A stretch of DNA of 44,461 nt from Lachnospiraceae bacterium (GCA_024403335.1 JAKSSA010000012.1:1-44461), one strand, 5' to 3'. Shown: positions 15,066 to 24,562, numbered from the stretch's first letter. Notes: a model not told the origin generated them from the letters alone. Program-made: numbers and translations.

Positions 15066-16911
15066 TTTTACTTTGTTTGATTTTATCTTCAAGGTATTCT
15101 TCTCTTTCAAGCTTGAAAAGAAGCTGCTCTTCAAGTTCATCTTTTTTGGCAGATAGTTCCATGAGCTTGCCATAATCAGTAACATTTATTTTTAATTCGT
15201 TTTCAACTCGGGCAATTTCCTGCTCGAGTTTTTCTATGTCTGAACTTATGGTCTCATATTCCCTTTGTTCCTTGAAGGTAAGCTTAACTGCTTTTGGAGC
15301 AGACTTCCAGGACTTGATGGACTCTGAATCGGAATTTTTGTTATTGGTCTTTTTGTCATTTACAGAGTTTGAAAGTCCGCCTGATTTTTCAAGAAAGTCT
15401 GTGTAACCGCCTTCATACTGTGTTATCTTGCCATTTTCTTCAAATGCGAATATGCGTCTTGCTATTCTGTCCAAAAAATACCTGTCATGGGAGACACATA
15501 CAACTATTCCGTCATAATGATCCAAATAGTCTTCAAGTATTGTTAAGGTCTGAATGTCCAAATCGTTTGTCGGTTCGTCAAAGAACAAAACATTTGTGGG
15601 CATCATAAGTATTTTCAAAAGATAAAGTCTTCTCTTTTCACCACCCGAAAGCTTGGAAATGGGTGAGTAGTGCATATTCTGGGGAAAAAGGAATCTTTCA
15701 AGCATCTGTGAAGCTGAAATTGAACCCTCAGTAGTCATAACTCTCTCTGCAGTTTCGCGAATATGATCAATGACCTTCATGCTGTTGTCCATTGACTCGC
15801 TTTCCTGAGAGAAGTAACCGATGTTTATGGTCTGGCCGATTTTGATATTTCCTGAATCCGGTTTTACAAGACCGTTAATCATCTTTAATAAGGTCGATTT
15901 TCCGCATCCGTTTGAACCAATAATGCCTATTCTGTCATGTTTAAGGAAAATATATGAGAATTCTTTGACTAAAACTCTGCCCTCATAGCTTTTATTTAGG
16001 TTTGTAAGCTCTATTGTTGTATTGCCCATACGCGAGGTAAGGGTTTTTCCCATTTGCGAGGTCAGCTCTTCAAAGCCTGCTTCAATGTCTCTTTTAGGCG
16101 GTTCGACATCTCTTAAATTCTCATATCTTTCAATATGCGCTTTCTGCTTTGTAGATCTTGCTTTAGCGCCTCTCATCATCCATTGGATTTCTGTTCTTAA
16201 AATAGACTGCCTTTTTCGCTCAGTTGCATCCTCGATGGCACGTCTTTGCTCTTTTAAAGCAAGATATCCAAGATAATTGTCTTTGTAGCTGTATAATTTT
16301 GCATGGTCTAATTCGACTATTTTATTTGCAACGCTGTCGAGGAAATATCTGTCATGGGTAATCATGATGATTGCGCCTTTGTAGGAATTGAGATATTTTT
16401 CAAGCCATTCAGCCATTGCACTGTCTAAGTGGTTGGTGGGCTCATCAAGCAGCAAAACATCACAGTCAGAAAGGAAAGTTCTTACCAAAGCCACTCTTTT
16501 TCTCTGACCACCTGAAAGCTCTTTTATAGGCTGGTCATAATTGTCGATTGCAAGCTTGTTAAGAAGTCTTTTGGCTTCAGCTTCCTTGCTTTCTTTTTTG
16601 CTTGCAGCACTTATATCATCTTCTTCATTGTTATACAAAACACCTTCTAAAACAGCCTCTATTACTGTATGGCTGTCTTCAAAGGAAGGAATTTGTGGAA
16701 GATATCCTATTTTTAAGTTGTTCTTTGTGGATACAGTTCCTTCATCAGGAGTAATAATGCCTGCGAAAATCTTTAAAAGCGTTGATTTTCCGGTTCCGTT
16801 TACTCCTATGATACCTATTTTTTCACCTTCATTTAAGGTGAAGCTGGCATCTTCAAGTAAAACCTTTTCAGTGAAGGAATGTGATATATGTTCTGCATTG
16901 ATTAAATTCAT
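15058..16911 (-). CDS. ABC-F family ATPase (Uup/YdiF-like)
   Basis: A 617-residue soluble protein with two ABC domains and no membrane segment. Domain 1 has Walker A GVNGTGKST (36-44), LSGGQ (132-136) and VLLLDEPTNHLD (152-163). The linker at about 215-275 is the P-site tRNA interaction motif region. Domain 2 has GSNGCGKST (332-340), LSGGEKRR and VLFFDEPTNDLD. A C-terminal coiled coil (about 545-612, rich in E/K/L) resembles Uup/YdiF. ABC-F proteins act on ribosomes as translation factors or in antibiotic resistance; which applies here is unknown. It lies 9 bp after the MATE gene, whose TAG stop overlaps its AGGA ribosome site. Confidence 0.93.
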   Translation of the reverse strand: MNLINAEHISHSFTEKVLLEDASFTLNEGEKIGIIGVNGTGKSTLLKIFAGIITPDEGTVSTKNNLKIGYLPQIPSFEDSHTVIEAVLEGVLYNNEEDDISAASKKESKEAEAKRLLNKLAIDNYDQPIKELSGGQRKRVALVRTFLSDCDVLLLDEPTNHLDSAMAEWLEKYLNSYKGAIIMITHDRYFLDSVANKIVELDHAKLYSYKDNYLGYLALKEQRRAIEDATERKRQSILRTEIQWMMRGAKARSTKQKAHIERYENLRDVEPPKRDIEAGFEELTSQMGKTLTSRMGNTTIELTNLNKSYEGRVLVKEFSYIFLKHDRIGIIGSNGCGKSTLLKMINGLVKPDSGNIKIGQTINIGYFSQESESMDNSMKVIDHIRETAERVMTTEGSISASQMLERFLFPQNMHYSPISKLSGGEKRRLYLLKILMMPTNVLFFDEPTNDLDIQTLTILEDYLDHYDGIVVCVSHDRYFLDRIARRIFAFEENGKITQYEGGYTDFLEKSGGLSNSVNDKKTNNKNSDSESIKSWKSAPKAVKLTFKEQREYETISSDIEKLEQEIARVENELKINVTDYGKLMELSAKKDELEEQLLFKLEREEYLEDKIKQSKTN

Positions 16912-16920
16912 TGTTTTATC

Positions 16921-18282
16921 CTACTTTTCAACAAGTGATTTTCCGGTCCACTTCTTTTTAGCCCAACGGTGCCATACAATCAAACCTCTTATAAACTCAT
17001 CAGCAGCAGTACCAGCAAAGACACCGGCAACACCAAAGCTTAATGCAACACCTAAAGTATAGCCAACACTTACTCCAAGTCCCCACATGGTTATCATACC
17101 AAGAATAAGAGGATAAATGTAATCGCCTGCTGCCTTCATGGCATTGATAAAGGTCATGTTAAGGCAACGACCGATTTCAATTACTATATCAACAGCCATT
17201 ACATAGAAGCCAAGTTTAATAATATTTTCGTTTGTTGTAAATAAACGAAGCGTGTAAGGACTTAATAGCCAGTTTGCAGTAGCTAAACCGATGGTTATTG
17301 GTAAAGATACCTTTAAGGTAGTGAAAACTCGCTTATATGCCTCATCTTCCTTGCCTGCACCAATTAAGTGACCAACTATAATCTGTGTCGCCATGGCACT
17401 TGCATTTGAGAATATCATTGCAAAGGAGATAAGCGACTGACAGTAAACCTTTGTATTAACAGAGTCTGGGCCAAGTCCGTTGATAAAGGAAAGCAAAACT
17501 AACTGGTACATGTTGTAAAACAGGTTTTCTCCGGCTGATGGAAGACCGATTTTGACCATTCTTGAAAGCATTGCACCAGGGAAGGGGAAAAGAAATTTGA
17601 CTGAAATCTTTCCGATTTTCTTGTGTGCAAAGAAAACAAGTGAAATTACTACGGAAGCAAGTCTTGCAAAGCCTGTTGGGATAGCAACGCCGGCAACGCC
17701 TAAATTGAGGAATTTCAAAGGTCCGTAGAGGAAAAGATAATTTCCGAGAATGTTGATGATATTGATTACTACGGAAATATATGTACCGACTTTTGTAAAT
17801 CCGTTGCAGCGAAGAATCTGAACCATAACATTGTAGCAGGCCTGTAAGAAAAGTGTTCCACCTACGATATTGATATAAATTCTTGCTTCGGGAATCATAT
17901 CCTGAGGAACCTTCATGAAAGTTAAGATACCATCTTTGAAGGCAACAAATACCAAACTTAAGACCAAACCTAATGCAAGATTGAAATAGAAAGCAAGAGA
18001 ATAGATTAAATTCATCTTGTCCTGCTTACCTGCACCTAAGTATTGGGCAACAATAATTGAGGTTGAGGTTGCGATAATGTTAAAGGTCAGAATGAAGAAG
18101 AACATTATCTGGTTGGAATTACCAACTGCACCTACTGCGGTTTCTGAATAATGGCTTAACATCAAAGTATCTGCATTATTTACGCAGATATTTAACAAAA
18201 GCTCAAGGAACATCGGTCCTGCCAATAGCAAAAGCGGTGTTTTTTCGTTAATTTCTCTTGTGACATTTTTACTGTTTTTCAT
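16921..18282 (-). CDS. MATE family multidrug/Na+ efflux protein
   Basis: A 453-residue protein with twelve predicted membrane helices in two related halves, typical of MATE antiporters (first helix LLLLAGPMFLELLLNICVNNADTLMLSHYSE, then AVGAVGNSNQIMFFF). Such proteins export cationic drugs in exchange for Na+ or H+. The second half carries AMATQIIVGHLIGAGKEDEAYK, the family's loop-and-helix repeat. ATG at 18282 is preceded by a weak GTAAGG. It forms an operon with the ABC-F gene downstream, an arrangement that hints at a shared drug-response role. Substrate not readable. Confidence 0.92.
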   Translation of the reverse strand: MKNSKNVTREINEKTPLLLLAGPMFLELLLNICVNNADTLMLSHYSETAVGAVGNSNQIMFFFILTFNIIATSTSIIVAQYLGAGKQDKMNLIYSLAFYFNLALGLVLSLVFVAFKDGILTFMKVPQDMIPEARIYINIVGGTLFLQACYNVMVQILRCNGFTKVGTYISVVINIINILGNYLFLYGPLKFLNLGVAGVAIPTGFARLASVVISLVFFAHKKIGKISVKFLFPFPGAMLSRMVKIGLPSAGENLFYNMYQLVLLSFINGLGPDSVNTKVYCQSLISFAMIFSNASAMATQIIVGHLIGAGKEDEAYKRVFTTLKVSLPITIGLATANWLLSPYTLRLFTTNENIIKLGFYVMAVDIVIEIGRCLNMTFINAMKAAGDYIYPLILGMITMWGLGVSVGYTLGVALSFGVAGVFAGTAADEFIRGLIVWHRWAKKKWTGKSLVEK

Positions 18283-18648
18283 ACCTTACTTACTCCACTA
18301 AAAAATGTACCTTACTTGTGATTACTGAATTATATTTTATTATTTCATGACCAAAATATTTTTATTATTTCACAATAAAATACTTCAAATATTTGCTCAT
18401 TTTTTACTGCCATTTTTATAAACGACAATCCGCTTTATATTATCACAATAGCACTAAAACTTAAAATAGAAAAAATGTTAAATAATTGTTATTTTTTTGT
18501 GCAATTTATCACGATATGAAAGGTCTTTTGGCAATATTTTTGTCGATTATTAATTGTTGAAAAAGAAGGCTAATAAGGGTATAATGCAAAGTTGGTCGAA
18601 AGACCTGATTTGTGATGTTTGAAATGTGGTTTTTGAAAGGAAAATAAT
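18283..18648. other. divergent intergenic region between MATE and the Mrp-like operon
   Basis: 366 bp of very A/T-rich DNA. It holds the plus-strand promoter listed at 18557-18585. The minus-strand promoter for the MATE gene should also be here but cannot be pinned down. A TACCTTACTT string occurs at both 18282-18291 and 18308-18317. No gene or RNA element is evident. Confidence 0.6.
18557..18585 (+). promoter_or_regulatory. promoter of the Mrp/Mbh-like operon
   Basis: TTGAAA (18557-18562), 17-bp spacer, perfect TATAAT (18580-18585). Predicts a start near 18592 and a leader of about 57 nt. Confidence 0.8.
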
Positions 18649-19110
18649 ATGTTTTTTGTTCTTTTACTTCTTTGGATAGCCTTTAACGGGAGATTTACAG
18701 TGGAGGTATTGCTTTTTGGCATTGTAATAAGTGCTCTGCTCTATGCTTTCATGTGTAAATTTATGGGCTTCAGTCCTAAAAAGGAACTGATTGCTTTTAA
18801 GAAAACCGGTTCCTGGCTTAAATTCTATTTTATAGTATTTGTTGAGATTATTAAAGCAAACCTTCAGGTTATCTTCTATATTTATAATGCCAGCATAGAA
18901 GTTGAGCCAAGAGTGGTTACCTTTAAGAAAAAATTTAAAGACAAGGCCAATAATTCAAGACTTGCAAACTCCATTACTCTTACCCCGGGTACTATAACCG
19001 TATCGCTTGAAAAGGATGAATATGTTGTTCATTGTCTTGATAAGAGTCTTGGAACAGACTTGGATTCATCAGTTTTTGTTAAGCAGCTTGATAAAATTGA
19101 AGGGAGATAG
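18649..19110 (+). CDS. mrpE: Na+/H+ antiporter subunit MrpE (MnhE/MbhA-like)
   Basis: First gene of the antiporter operon, 153 residues. It has hydrophobic helices in the first 80 residues and a cytoplasmic C-terminal half containing the MrpE signature NSITLTPGTITVSLEKDEYVVHCLD (about 104-128). MrpE is a small structural subunit of multi-subunit Mrp cation/proton antiporters and equals MbhA of archaeal membrane-bound hydrogenase. The leader carries AAAGGAAA before ATG 18649. Two bases separate it from mrpF. Confidence 0.9.
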   Translation: MFFVLLLLWIAFNGRFTVEVLLFGIVISALLYAFMCKFMGFSPKKELIAFKKTGSWLKFYFIVFVEIIKANLQVIFYIYNASIEVEPRVVTFKKKFKDKANNSRLANSITLTPGTITVSLEKDEYVVHCLDKSLGTDLDSSVFVKQLDKIEGR

Positions 19111-19112
19111 CT

Positions 19113-19439
19113 ATGGATAAGTGGTTTTTGGGTTTACTTACAGTGCTTATGATCATTTTGGCAGTATGCATTTTCATAGCACTCATCAGGGTAATAAAGG
19201 GACCTGATCTTACAAACAGACTTGTATCTGTAAATATGATAGGAACAATGGTAAATGTTATGATCATCATGCTGACCATTTATCTTCAGGAGGAATGGTT
19301 AGTGGACGTTGCGATGCTGTATACCGCTATTTCCTTCCTTTCAGTGATTGTTCTTTCTAAAGTATACATAGGAGTTTATAAACAGAAGGCAAGTGAAGCT
19401 TCTGCAGCAGAAAATAAAGCAGAGGAGGAAGCAAAATGA
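19113..19439 (+). CDS. mrpF: Na+/H+ antiporter subunit MrpF (MnhF/MbhB-like)
   Basis: 108 residues with three membrane helices. The family signature RVIKGPDLTNRLVSVNMIG (about 27-45) is intact, with the conserved acidic residue in GPDLTNR, and LVDVAMLYTAISFLS forms the third helix. The C-terminus is a charged, glutamate-rich tail (EASAAENKAEEEAK). The stop overlaps the mrpG start by 4 bp (ATGA), a sign of translational coupling and subunit stoichiometry. Confidence 0.9.
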   Translation: MDKWFLGLLTVLMIILAVCIFIALIRVIKGPDLTNRLVSVNMIGTMVNVMIIMLTIYLQEEWLVDVAMLYTAISFLSVIVLSKVYIGVYKQKASEASAAENKAEEEAK

Positions 19440-19780
19440 TAGTTAGAGAAATTCTTGCAGCTTTGTTTTTTATCCTTGGCACAGCTGTTTATATTACTGC
19501 CACAATTGGTATTTTCAAATTTAAATATGTGTTAAACAGAATGCATGTCGCAGCTATTGGTGATACCTTGGGACTGCTTTTGATTACTATTGGCGGTGTT
19601 TGTTATTTTGGATTAGCTTTTGTTTCTTTAAAAATCGTATTGGTTTTATTATTCCTCTGGTTCTCAAGCCCGGTAGCCAGCCACTTTATTGCTAATTTGG
19701 AATATATTATCAATCCCGACCTTGTCAGCAAGGAATATAAGGAAGAAACAATTGATGAGCTTAGAAAGGAGGAAGAATAA
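19436..19780 (+). CDS. mrpG: Na+/H+ antiporter subunit MrpG (MnhG/MbhC-like)
   Basis: 114 residues with three membrane helices. It has the family pattern of GTAVYITATIGIFKFKYVLNRMHVAAIGDTLG, in which the R-M-H-x-A-x-x-x-D-T segment is the MrpG signature (usually F-x-R-x-H-A-x-t-k-a-D-T). A helix rich in L/V and WFSSPVASHFIA follow. A charged C-terminal tail overlaps the next start by one base (TAATG). Confidence 0.9.
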   Translation: MIVREILAALFFILGTAVYITATIGIFKFKYVLNRMHVAAIGDTLGLLLITIGGVCYFGLAFVSLKIVLVLLFLWFSSPVASHFIANLEYIINPDLVSKEYKEETIDELRKEEE

Positions 19781-20058
19781 TGGAAATCCTGTATGCAATA
19801 CTTCTGGTTTTCTTGATTGTATGCGCAACCTTTGCCTGCTTACATAAAAACTTCCTCACATCAGTAATTATTTTTATGTCTTATAGTGTTGTAATGGCTA
19901 TTGTGTGGATGCTTTTGGAATCACCTGACCTTGCTATTACAGAGGCTGCCGTTGGAGCCGGTGTTACTTCAATTTTGTTCTTTGTTACCCTGAAAAAAAT
20001 CCATGCAATGGACCAGGAAAAGAACTGCGATGAAGAAACAGATACTTCAGAAATATAA
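19780..20058 (+). CDS. MbhD-like subunit (DUF4040; MrpA C-terminal equivalent)
   Basis: 92 residues with three helices, matching the DUF4040/MbhD family: MSYSVVMAIVWMLLESPDLAITEAAVGAGVTSILFF (about 32-67). The conserved E in SPDLAITEAAVGAG lies in the proposed ion path of Mrp/Mbh complexes. In canonical Mrp this module is the C-terminal part of the large MrpA protein; here it is a separate gene, as in archaeal Mbh. It is followed after 12 bp by the MbhE/MnhB fusion. Confidence 0.88.
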   Translation: MEILYAILLVFLIVCATFACLHKNFLTSVIIFMSYSVVMAIVWMLLESPDLAITEAAVGAGVTSILFFVTLKKIHAMDQEKNCDEETDTSEI

Positions 20059-20070
20059 TGAGGGACGCAT

Positions 20071-21060
20071 ATGAGCAAAATCAGAAGAGATTATGAAAAT
20101 TCATTATGGAGGAAGCTGGTCAGATTCGTATATGGTGAAAATGACAGCTTTCATGAAAAGGCAGGATATGATATAGAACATCCTGAAACAGAAAAAAGAA
20201 AAGAAGAGACTTTCTTCGAGGAAGTTGATTATACAAAAAAGAAAAAAGAATCAGATAAGTTTTTTGCAAAGTATTCAGCTATAGCTGAAAAAAGAGGTGA
20301 AAAGGTATATAACCACTTTTATAAATTTCTTGCTGCTATTACCTGCTTTTCTATTATTATGATTCTTCTTGTAACAGTAGCAAAGCTTCCTTCCTTCGGA
20401 AATCCTGATAATCCTGTTAACAATGAGGTTTCTGAAAGATATATCGAACAGGGACTTGAAGAAACCGGTGCAGTGAATATTGTTGCCGGAATGATTCTTG
20501 ATTACAGAGCTTTCGATACTCTTGGAGAGTCGCATGTGCTTTTTATTGCCTGTGTCTGTGTTATGATTCTTTTAAGACTTGATAAGGAAACAAATGATCC
20601 GGAAAAACTCAAGGCACTTGAAAATGACCGCGATTTCGAGCCTAAGAATGAAGCTATTTTGCAGCATGCGGCAAAGATTTTAGTTCCTGTCATCATTCTT
20701 TTTGGAATTTATATTGTGCTTAATGGACATATCAGCCCGGGTGGTGGTTTTGCAGGTGGTGCAATCATTGGTTCTGGCTTGATTCTTTACCTGAACGCCT
20801 TTGGATTTAAGAAAACAGAAATGTTCTTTACAACTAAGACATTTTCAGTTGTTTCAGTATCATCCCTGCTTTTTTATTCACTTTCAAAAACCTATTCATT
20901 TTTTACGGGCGCAAATGATTTACACAGCATTATTGGACCCGGAACACCCGGTGCAATCCTTAGTGCAGGTTTGATTTTACCGCTTAATATAGCAGTTGGT
21001 GCGGTAGTTGCCTGCACAATGTACGGTTTTTATGCATTATTCAGAAAGGGAGGTATCTGA
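20071..21060 (+). CDS. fused MbhE-like and MrpB (MnhB) antiporter subunit
   Basis: 329 residues in three parts. A charged soluble N-terminus of about 85 residues (RRDYENSLWRKLVRFVYGEN, KEETFFEEVDYTKKKKE) has no family that I recognise. The MbhE-like segment at about 88-175 has KLPSFGNPDNPVNN, GAVNIVAGMILDYRAFDTLGE and a helix. The MnhB domain at about 195-325 has IYIVLNGHISPGGGFAGGAIIGSG (with the GHxSPGGGFxGG signature) and GPGTPGAILSAG. In archaeal Mbh the MbhE and MbhF parts are separate genes, and in Mrp the first is part of MrpA. One base separates it from mrpC. Confidence 0.88.
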   Translation: MSKIRRDYENSLWRKLVRFVYGENDSFHEKAGYDIEHPETEKRKEETFFEEVDYTKKKKESDKFFAKYSAIAEKRGEKVYNHFYKFLAAITCFSIIMILLVTVAKLPSFGNPDNPVNNEVSERYIEQGLEETGAVNIVAGMILDYRAFDTLGESHVLFIACVCVMILLRLDKETNDPEKLKALENDRDFEPKNEAILQHAAKILVPVIILFGIYIVLNGHISPGGGFAGGAIIGSGLILYLNAFGFKKTEMFFTTKTFSVVSVSSLLFYSLSKTYSFFTGANDLHSIIGPGTPGAILSAGLILPLNIAVGAVVACTMYGFYALFRKGGI

Positions 21061-21061
21061 T

Positions 21062-21445
21062 ATGCTGGAATTTTTAAGCGGATTGAATGATAAGCCGTTT
21101 GAAGCGGTTGCTATCATTCTTTTCGGTATCGGATTTACAACTCTTTTCCTGCATCCGAATCTTATTAAGAAAATAATGGGCTTAAATATCATGGATACGG
21201 CAGTTTATCTTTTTCTTGCAGCGAAGGGCTTTATCTATGGTAGAAAGGCACCTATCGTAGTGGATGGGGTTACTTCCATGGAGGCTTACATTAATCCGAT
21301 TCCAAGCGGTCTTGTACTTACAGGTATCGTTGTTTCTGTAAGCGTTACTGCAGTAATGCTTGCTTTGACAGTTAGACTTTACAGAAGATATCATACACTT
21401 GATATTGATGAGATTTTGAAAATCATCAGAAAAGAGGGCAACTAA
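21062..21445 (+). CDS. mrpC: Na+/H+ antiporter subunit MrpC (MnhC/NuoK-like)
   Basis: A 127-residue NuoK-type protein with three helices (LFGIGFTTLFLHPNLIKKIMGLNIMDTAVYLFLAA then GLVLTGIVVSVSVTAVMLALTVRLYRRY). In NuoK the equivalent N-I-M-x-x-A-V segment lies in the central ion channel. The sequence MEAYINPIPSGLVLTGIVVSV matches the MrpC pattern D-P-L-P-Q-A-L-V-L-T-A-I-V-I. GGGAGG at 21048-21053 selects ATG 21062, although the frame is open further upstream inside the previous gene. The TAA stop overlaps the next ATG by one base. Confidence 0.9.
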   Translation: MLEFLSGLNDKPFEAVAIILFGIGFTTLFLHPNLIKKIMGLNIMDTAVYLFLAAKGFIYGRKAPIVVDGVTSMEAYINPIPSGLVLTGIVVSVSVTAVMLALTVRLYRRYHTLDIDEILKIIRKEGN

Positions 21446-22947
21446 TGGACTTTATTAAGAATTTCCCCTTTTTCAGTATTATTATCTGCCTGGTAAGCGG
21501 TGTTCTTACTTCAGTTTTGAAGAAAAAAGCAGCCAGATATCTTACCTATACGGCACTTTTTGTTTTATTTGTTTTGTCCTCCTTGGTTTTGTTCTACACA
21601 ATTCAGACAGGCGACTATTATGTTTACAGGATGGGACATTACTTCGCACCCTGGGGTAATGAAATCAGAATAGGCGTTTTAGAGGGCATTTTTGCAGTAT
21701 TTTTCTGTATTGTTATGCTTCTTTCAATTGTTGCAGGCGAAAAGCATATTGACGAGGATGTTGAAAGTACGAAGATAAATCTTTACTATACTTTGATTTG
21801 TCTTATGATGAGCTCCTTGCTTGCTCTCACTTACACAAACGACCTTTTCACAGCCTACGTTTTTATTGAAATTAATACAATTACTGCAGCCTGCTTAGTA
21901 TCAGTTTCAGGTACCGGACGTTCGCTTTATGCTTCAACAAAGTATATGATCATGAGTTTGCTTGGCTCAGGTCTGGTATTAATTGGCATAACCCTGCTTT
22001 ATGATGTAACCGGACACCTTTTGCTGTCAAACATTCATGACTCGGTTGAAACCATAATGGCTACCGGCGAATATGCGGCACCCATGACCATAATTATTGC
22101 ATTAATAACTATCGGTTTGTCAATTAAGAGCGCCTTGTTCCCGTTTCACTCATGGCTTCCGGATGCCCATACTGCATCTACGATTTCTTCGTCAGCAATT
22201 CTTTCAGGTCTTGTATTGAAGGGCTATATCATTGTTCTTATTAAGTTTTTCTACAGATCAATCGGTTGGGAGAATGTACTAAAGACAGGTATTAATGATG
22301 TAATCTTTGTCTTTGGTATTATGGCAATGATTGTTGCTTCACTATTTGCCATTGTACAGAAGGATATTAAGAGAATGGTCGCATATTCTTCCGTTGCCCA
22401 GATTGGTTATATTTTCATGGGACTTGGAATTGGCAATGAGATCGGAGTTATTGCTGCAATTTTCCAGATTTTTGCACATGGTGTTACAAAGTCAATGATA
22501 TTTATTTCAATTCGCGGTTTTAAGGATGTATCAGAGCATTCGACCAGGTTTGACGGAATTAAGGGCGCTGCTTTGAGAAATAAAGTATCAGGAGTTGCTT
22601 TTGCAGCGGGCGCATTTTCAATGGTGGGTATTCCTTTCCTGCCAGGTTTTGTTTCAAAGCTTAACTTTGCAGCTGCTGCAGGTGACTTTGGTGGTACAAA
22701 GATGATAATTATTCTTGTGGCACTTGCTTTTTCAACAATTCTTAACTGTATTTACTTCTTTAATGCTTTGATTACACTTTACACACCGGTAGTGATGTCA
22801 GAGGAGGAGAAGGCAAAGAGAAGTGTTAAGTCCGGTGCTTTGTATATTGTCACAGTTGTTTGCTTCATTCTTGTTAATGTTTTTGTTGGTACCTTCAGCG
22901 CACAGATACTTGACTTGATTGAAAGTGGATTAAAGATGTTTTCATAG
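21445..22947 (+). CDS. MrpD/NuoN-like antiporter subunit 1
   Basis: 500 residues, about 14 membrane helices, of the NuoL/M/N-MrpA/D (proton_antipo_M) family. The ion-path residues expected from complex I are present: a glutamate in YVFIEINTITAA (TM5), lysine in SIKSALFPFHSWLPDAH (TM7), lysine in LSGLVLKGYIIV (TM8) and lysine in GFVSKLNFAA (TM12). The GVTKSMIF helix is also typical. It follows mrpC by a one-base overlap and in order corresponds to MbhH/MrpD. First of four such subunits in this operon. Confidence 0.9.
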   Translation: MDFIKNFPFFSIIICLVSGVLTSVLKKKAARYLTYTALFVLFVLSSLVLFYTIQTGDYYVYRMGHYFAPWGNEIRIGVLEGIFAVFFCIVMLLSIVAGEKHIDEDVESTKINLYYTLICLMMSSLLALTYTNDLFTAYVFIEINTITAACLVSVSGTGRSLYASTKYMIMSLLGSGLVLIGITLLYDVTGHLLLSNIHDSVETIMATGEYAAPMTIIIALITIGLSIKSALFPFHSWLPDAHTASTISSSAILSGLVLKGYIIVLIKFFYRSIGWENVLKTGINDVIFVFGIMAMIVASLFAIVQKDIKRMVAYSSVAQIGYIFMGLGIGNEIGVIAAIFQIFAHGVTKSMIFISIRGFKDVSEHSTRFDGIKGAALRNKVSGVAFAAGAFSMVGIPFLPGFVSKLNFAAAAGDFGGTKMIIILVALAFSTILNCIYFFNALITLYTPVVMSEEEKAKRSVKSGALYIVTVVCFILVNVFVGTFSAQILDLIESGLKMFS

Positions 22948-22957
22948 GAGGAAAGAG

Positions 22958-24562
22958 ATGGAAGTATTAAGTATTGTTTTGTTTTTCCTGCCTGTGTTCT
23001 TTCCGATAGTATACGGTATCTGTCTTGCGGCAAGCAGGAAAAAAGAGGGGGCAGAAAACTCCTTTACATCGCTTCAGGTAATTATTCCCGGAGCCTTGGA
23101 AGTTGTTTTCATTCTTTTGATGGTTTTCTTTGGAAGTGAAAAGGTGCATCTTTTTAATTTCTTTGGAAAATCAGATTTGTGGATGAAAAAAGATGGCTTA
23201 GCCATTATGTTTACAGTACTGATTGGCTTTATATTTTTTGTTGTTTCATTTTTTGCAATTGGATATATAAAGCATGAAGATTCAAAATTTGATGAGGCTG
23301 AGGGCACAAAGACTTTGGCTGGCAGCTTCTTCTTTGGTTTCTACTTTATTGTTTGGGGAGTTTTGGTTGGACTTTCTTTAGCAGGAGATTTAGTTACTTT
23401 TTACATGTTCTATGAAATCATGAGTATTACTTCTGTAATTCTTGTTTTGCATGATATGTCAAGAGAAGCTATATATGCAGCTAAGAAGTATCTTTTCTAC
23501 TCGATTGCGGGTGCATCCCTGGCGCTTTTCGGTTTTGCATTTTTGCTTTTTACTTCAGGACATGGCAGTTTGGAATTTGTTTCAGGAGGACATTATTTCT
23601 GGGAAAGTGTTTATTCTTCACAAACTCCTATGGACATGACATTGCCGGTATCGGTCCAGATAGCAGTATTTTGCATGGTTCTTGGCTTTGGTGCAAAGGC
23701 AGGACTTTTTCCTTTGCATGCGTGGCTGCCCTCAGCTCATCCGGTATCACCTGCTCCTGCTTCTGCAGTATTGTCAGGTATTATTGCTAAAGCGGGCGTT
23801 CTTGGTATTATCAGAGTAATGTTTAATTATGTTGGCGCGGATATGCTAAGGGGTACCTGGGTTCAGTATACACTCATAATTCTTTCCTTGCTTACTGTAT
23901 TTATGGGTTCAATGCTTGCCTTTGTGGAAAAGGTATTTAAGAAGAGATTAGCATATTCCACTGTAAGCCAGGTTTCTTATGTTTTGTTTGGACTTTTCAT
24001 TCTTCAGCCTTTAGCAGCTGTTGGCGCACTGCTTCATGTAATTGGTCATGCAGTTATTAAATGTACTCTTTTCCTGAATGCAGGTGCAGTAATTCATGCG
24101 ACAGGACATCATGAGGTTAAGGACTTAAAGGGAATCGGCAGGGCATTACCTATAACCATGACCACTTTTACGGTCGCTGCTTTGGGACTTGTTGGTATTC
24201 CGCCGGTTTGCGGCTTCTTCAGTAAATATTATATATGCGTTGGTGCATTAAGCTCAGGTACAACTCAGGTATTTGGCTACATTGGAACCGGAATTTTACT
24301 TGTCAGCGCAATCCTTACTGCAGGATATCTTTTGTCAATTTCAATCTCAGCTTTCTTCCCTGGTGAAGAATTTGAGGGCTATGAGGAGAATCTTGAAAAG
24401 AGCGGTAAGGTGTCAAAAGGTATGCTATTGGCAATGATAATCTTGGCAGCTATGGCAGTTTTGCTTGGACTTTTTGGCAAGGAATTAGTAGAAGCACTGA
24501 CTAAGATTGTAAAGGACTTTGGCTTTTTCTTTGATATGATGGGATTAGGAGGTTTGAAATAA
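22958..24562 (+). CDS. MrpD/NuoM-like antiporter subunit 2
   Basis: 534 residues of the same proton_antipo_M family but a distinct paralogue. Key residues are conserved: glutamate in FYMFYEIMSITSV, lysine in GFGAKAGLFPLHAWLPSAHPVSPAPASAVLSG, lysine in GIIAKAGVLGI and lysine in GFFSKYYICV. The loop LPSAHPVSPAPASAVLSG is the most NuoM/MrpD-like. AGGAGG lies 8 bp before ATG 22958. The TAA stop overlaps the next start by one base. It probably adds a second ion-translocating channel. Confidence 0.9.
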   Translation: MEVLSIVLFFLPVFFPIVYGICLAASRKKEGAENSFTSLQVIIPGALEVVFILLMVFFGSEKVHLFNFFGKSDLWMKKDGLAIMFTVLIGFIFFVVSFFAIGYIKHEDSKFDEAEGTKTLAGSFFFGFYFIVWGVLVGLSLAGDLVTFYMFYEIMSITSVILVLHDMSREAIYAAKKYLFYSIAGASLALFGFAFLLFTSGHGSLEFVSGGHYFWESVYSSQTPMDMTLPVSVQIAVFCMVLGFGAKAGLFPLHAWLPSAHPVSPAPASAVLSGIIAKAGVLGIIRVMFNYVGADMLRGTWVQYTLIILSLLTVFMGSMLAFVEKVFKKRLAYSTVSQVSYVLFGLFILQPLAAVGALLHVIGHAVIKCTLFLNAGAVIHATGHHEVKDLKGIGRALPITMTTFTVAALGLVGIPPVCGFFSKYYICVGALSSGTTQVFGYIGTGILLVSAILTAGYLLSISISAFFPGEEFEGYEENLEKSGKVSKGMLLAMIILAAMAVLLGLFGKELVEALTKIVKDFGFFFDMMGLGGLK

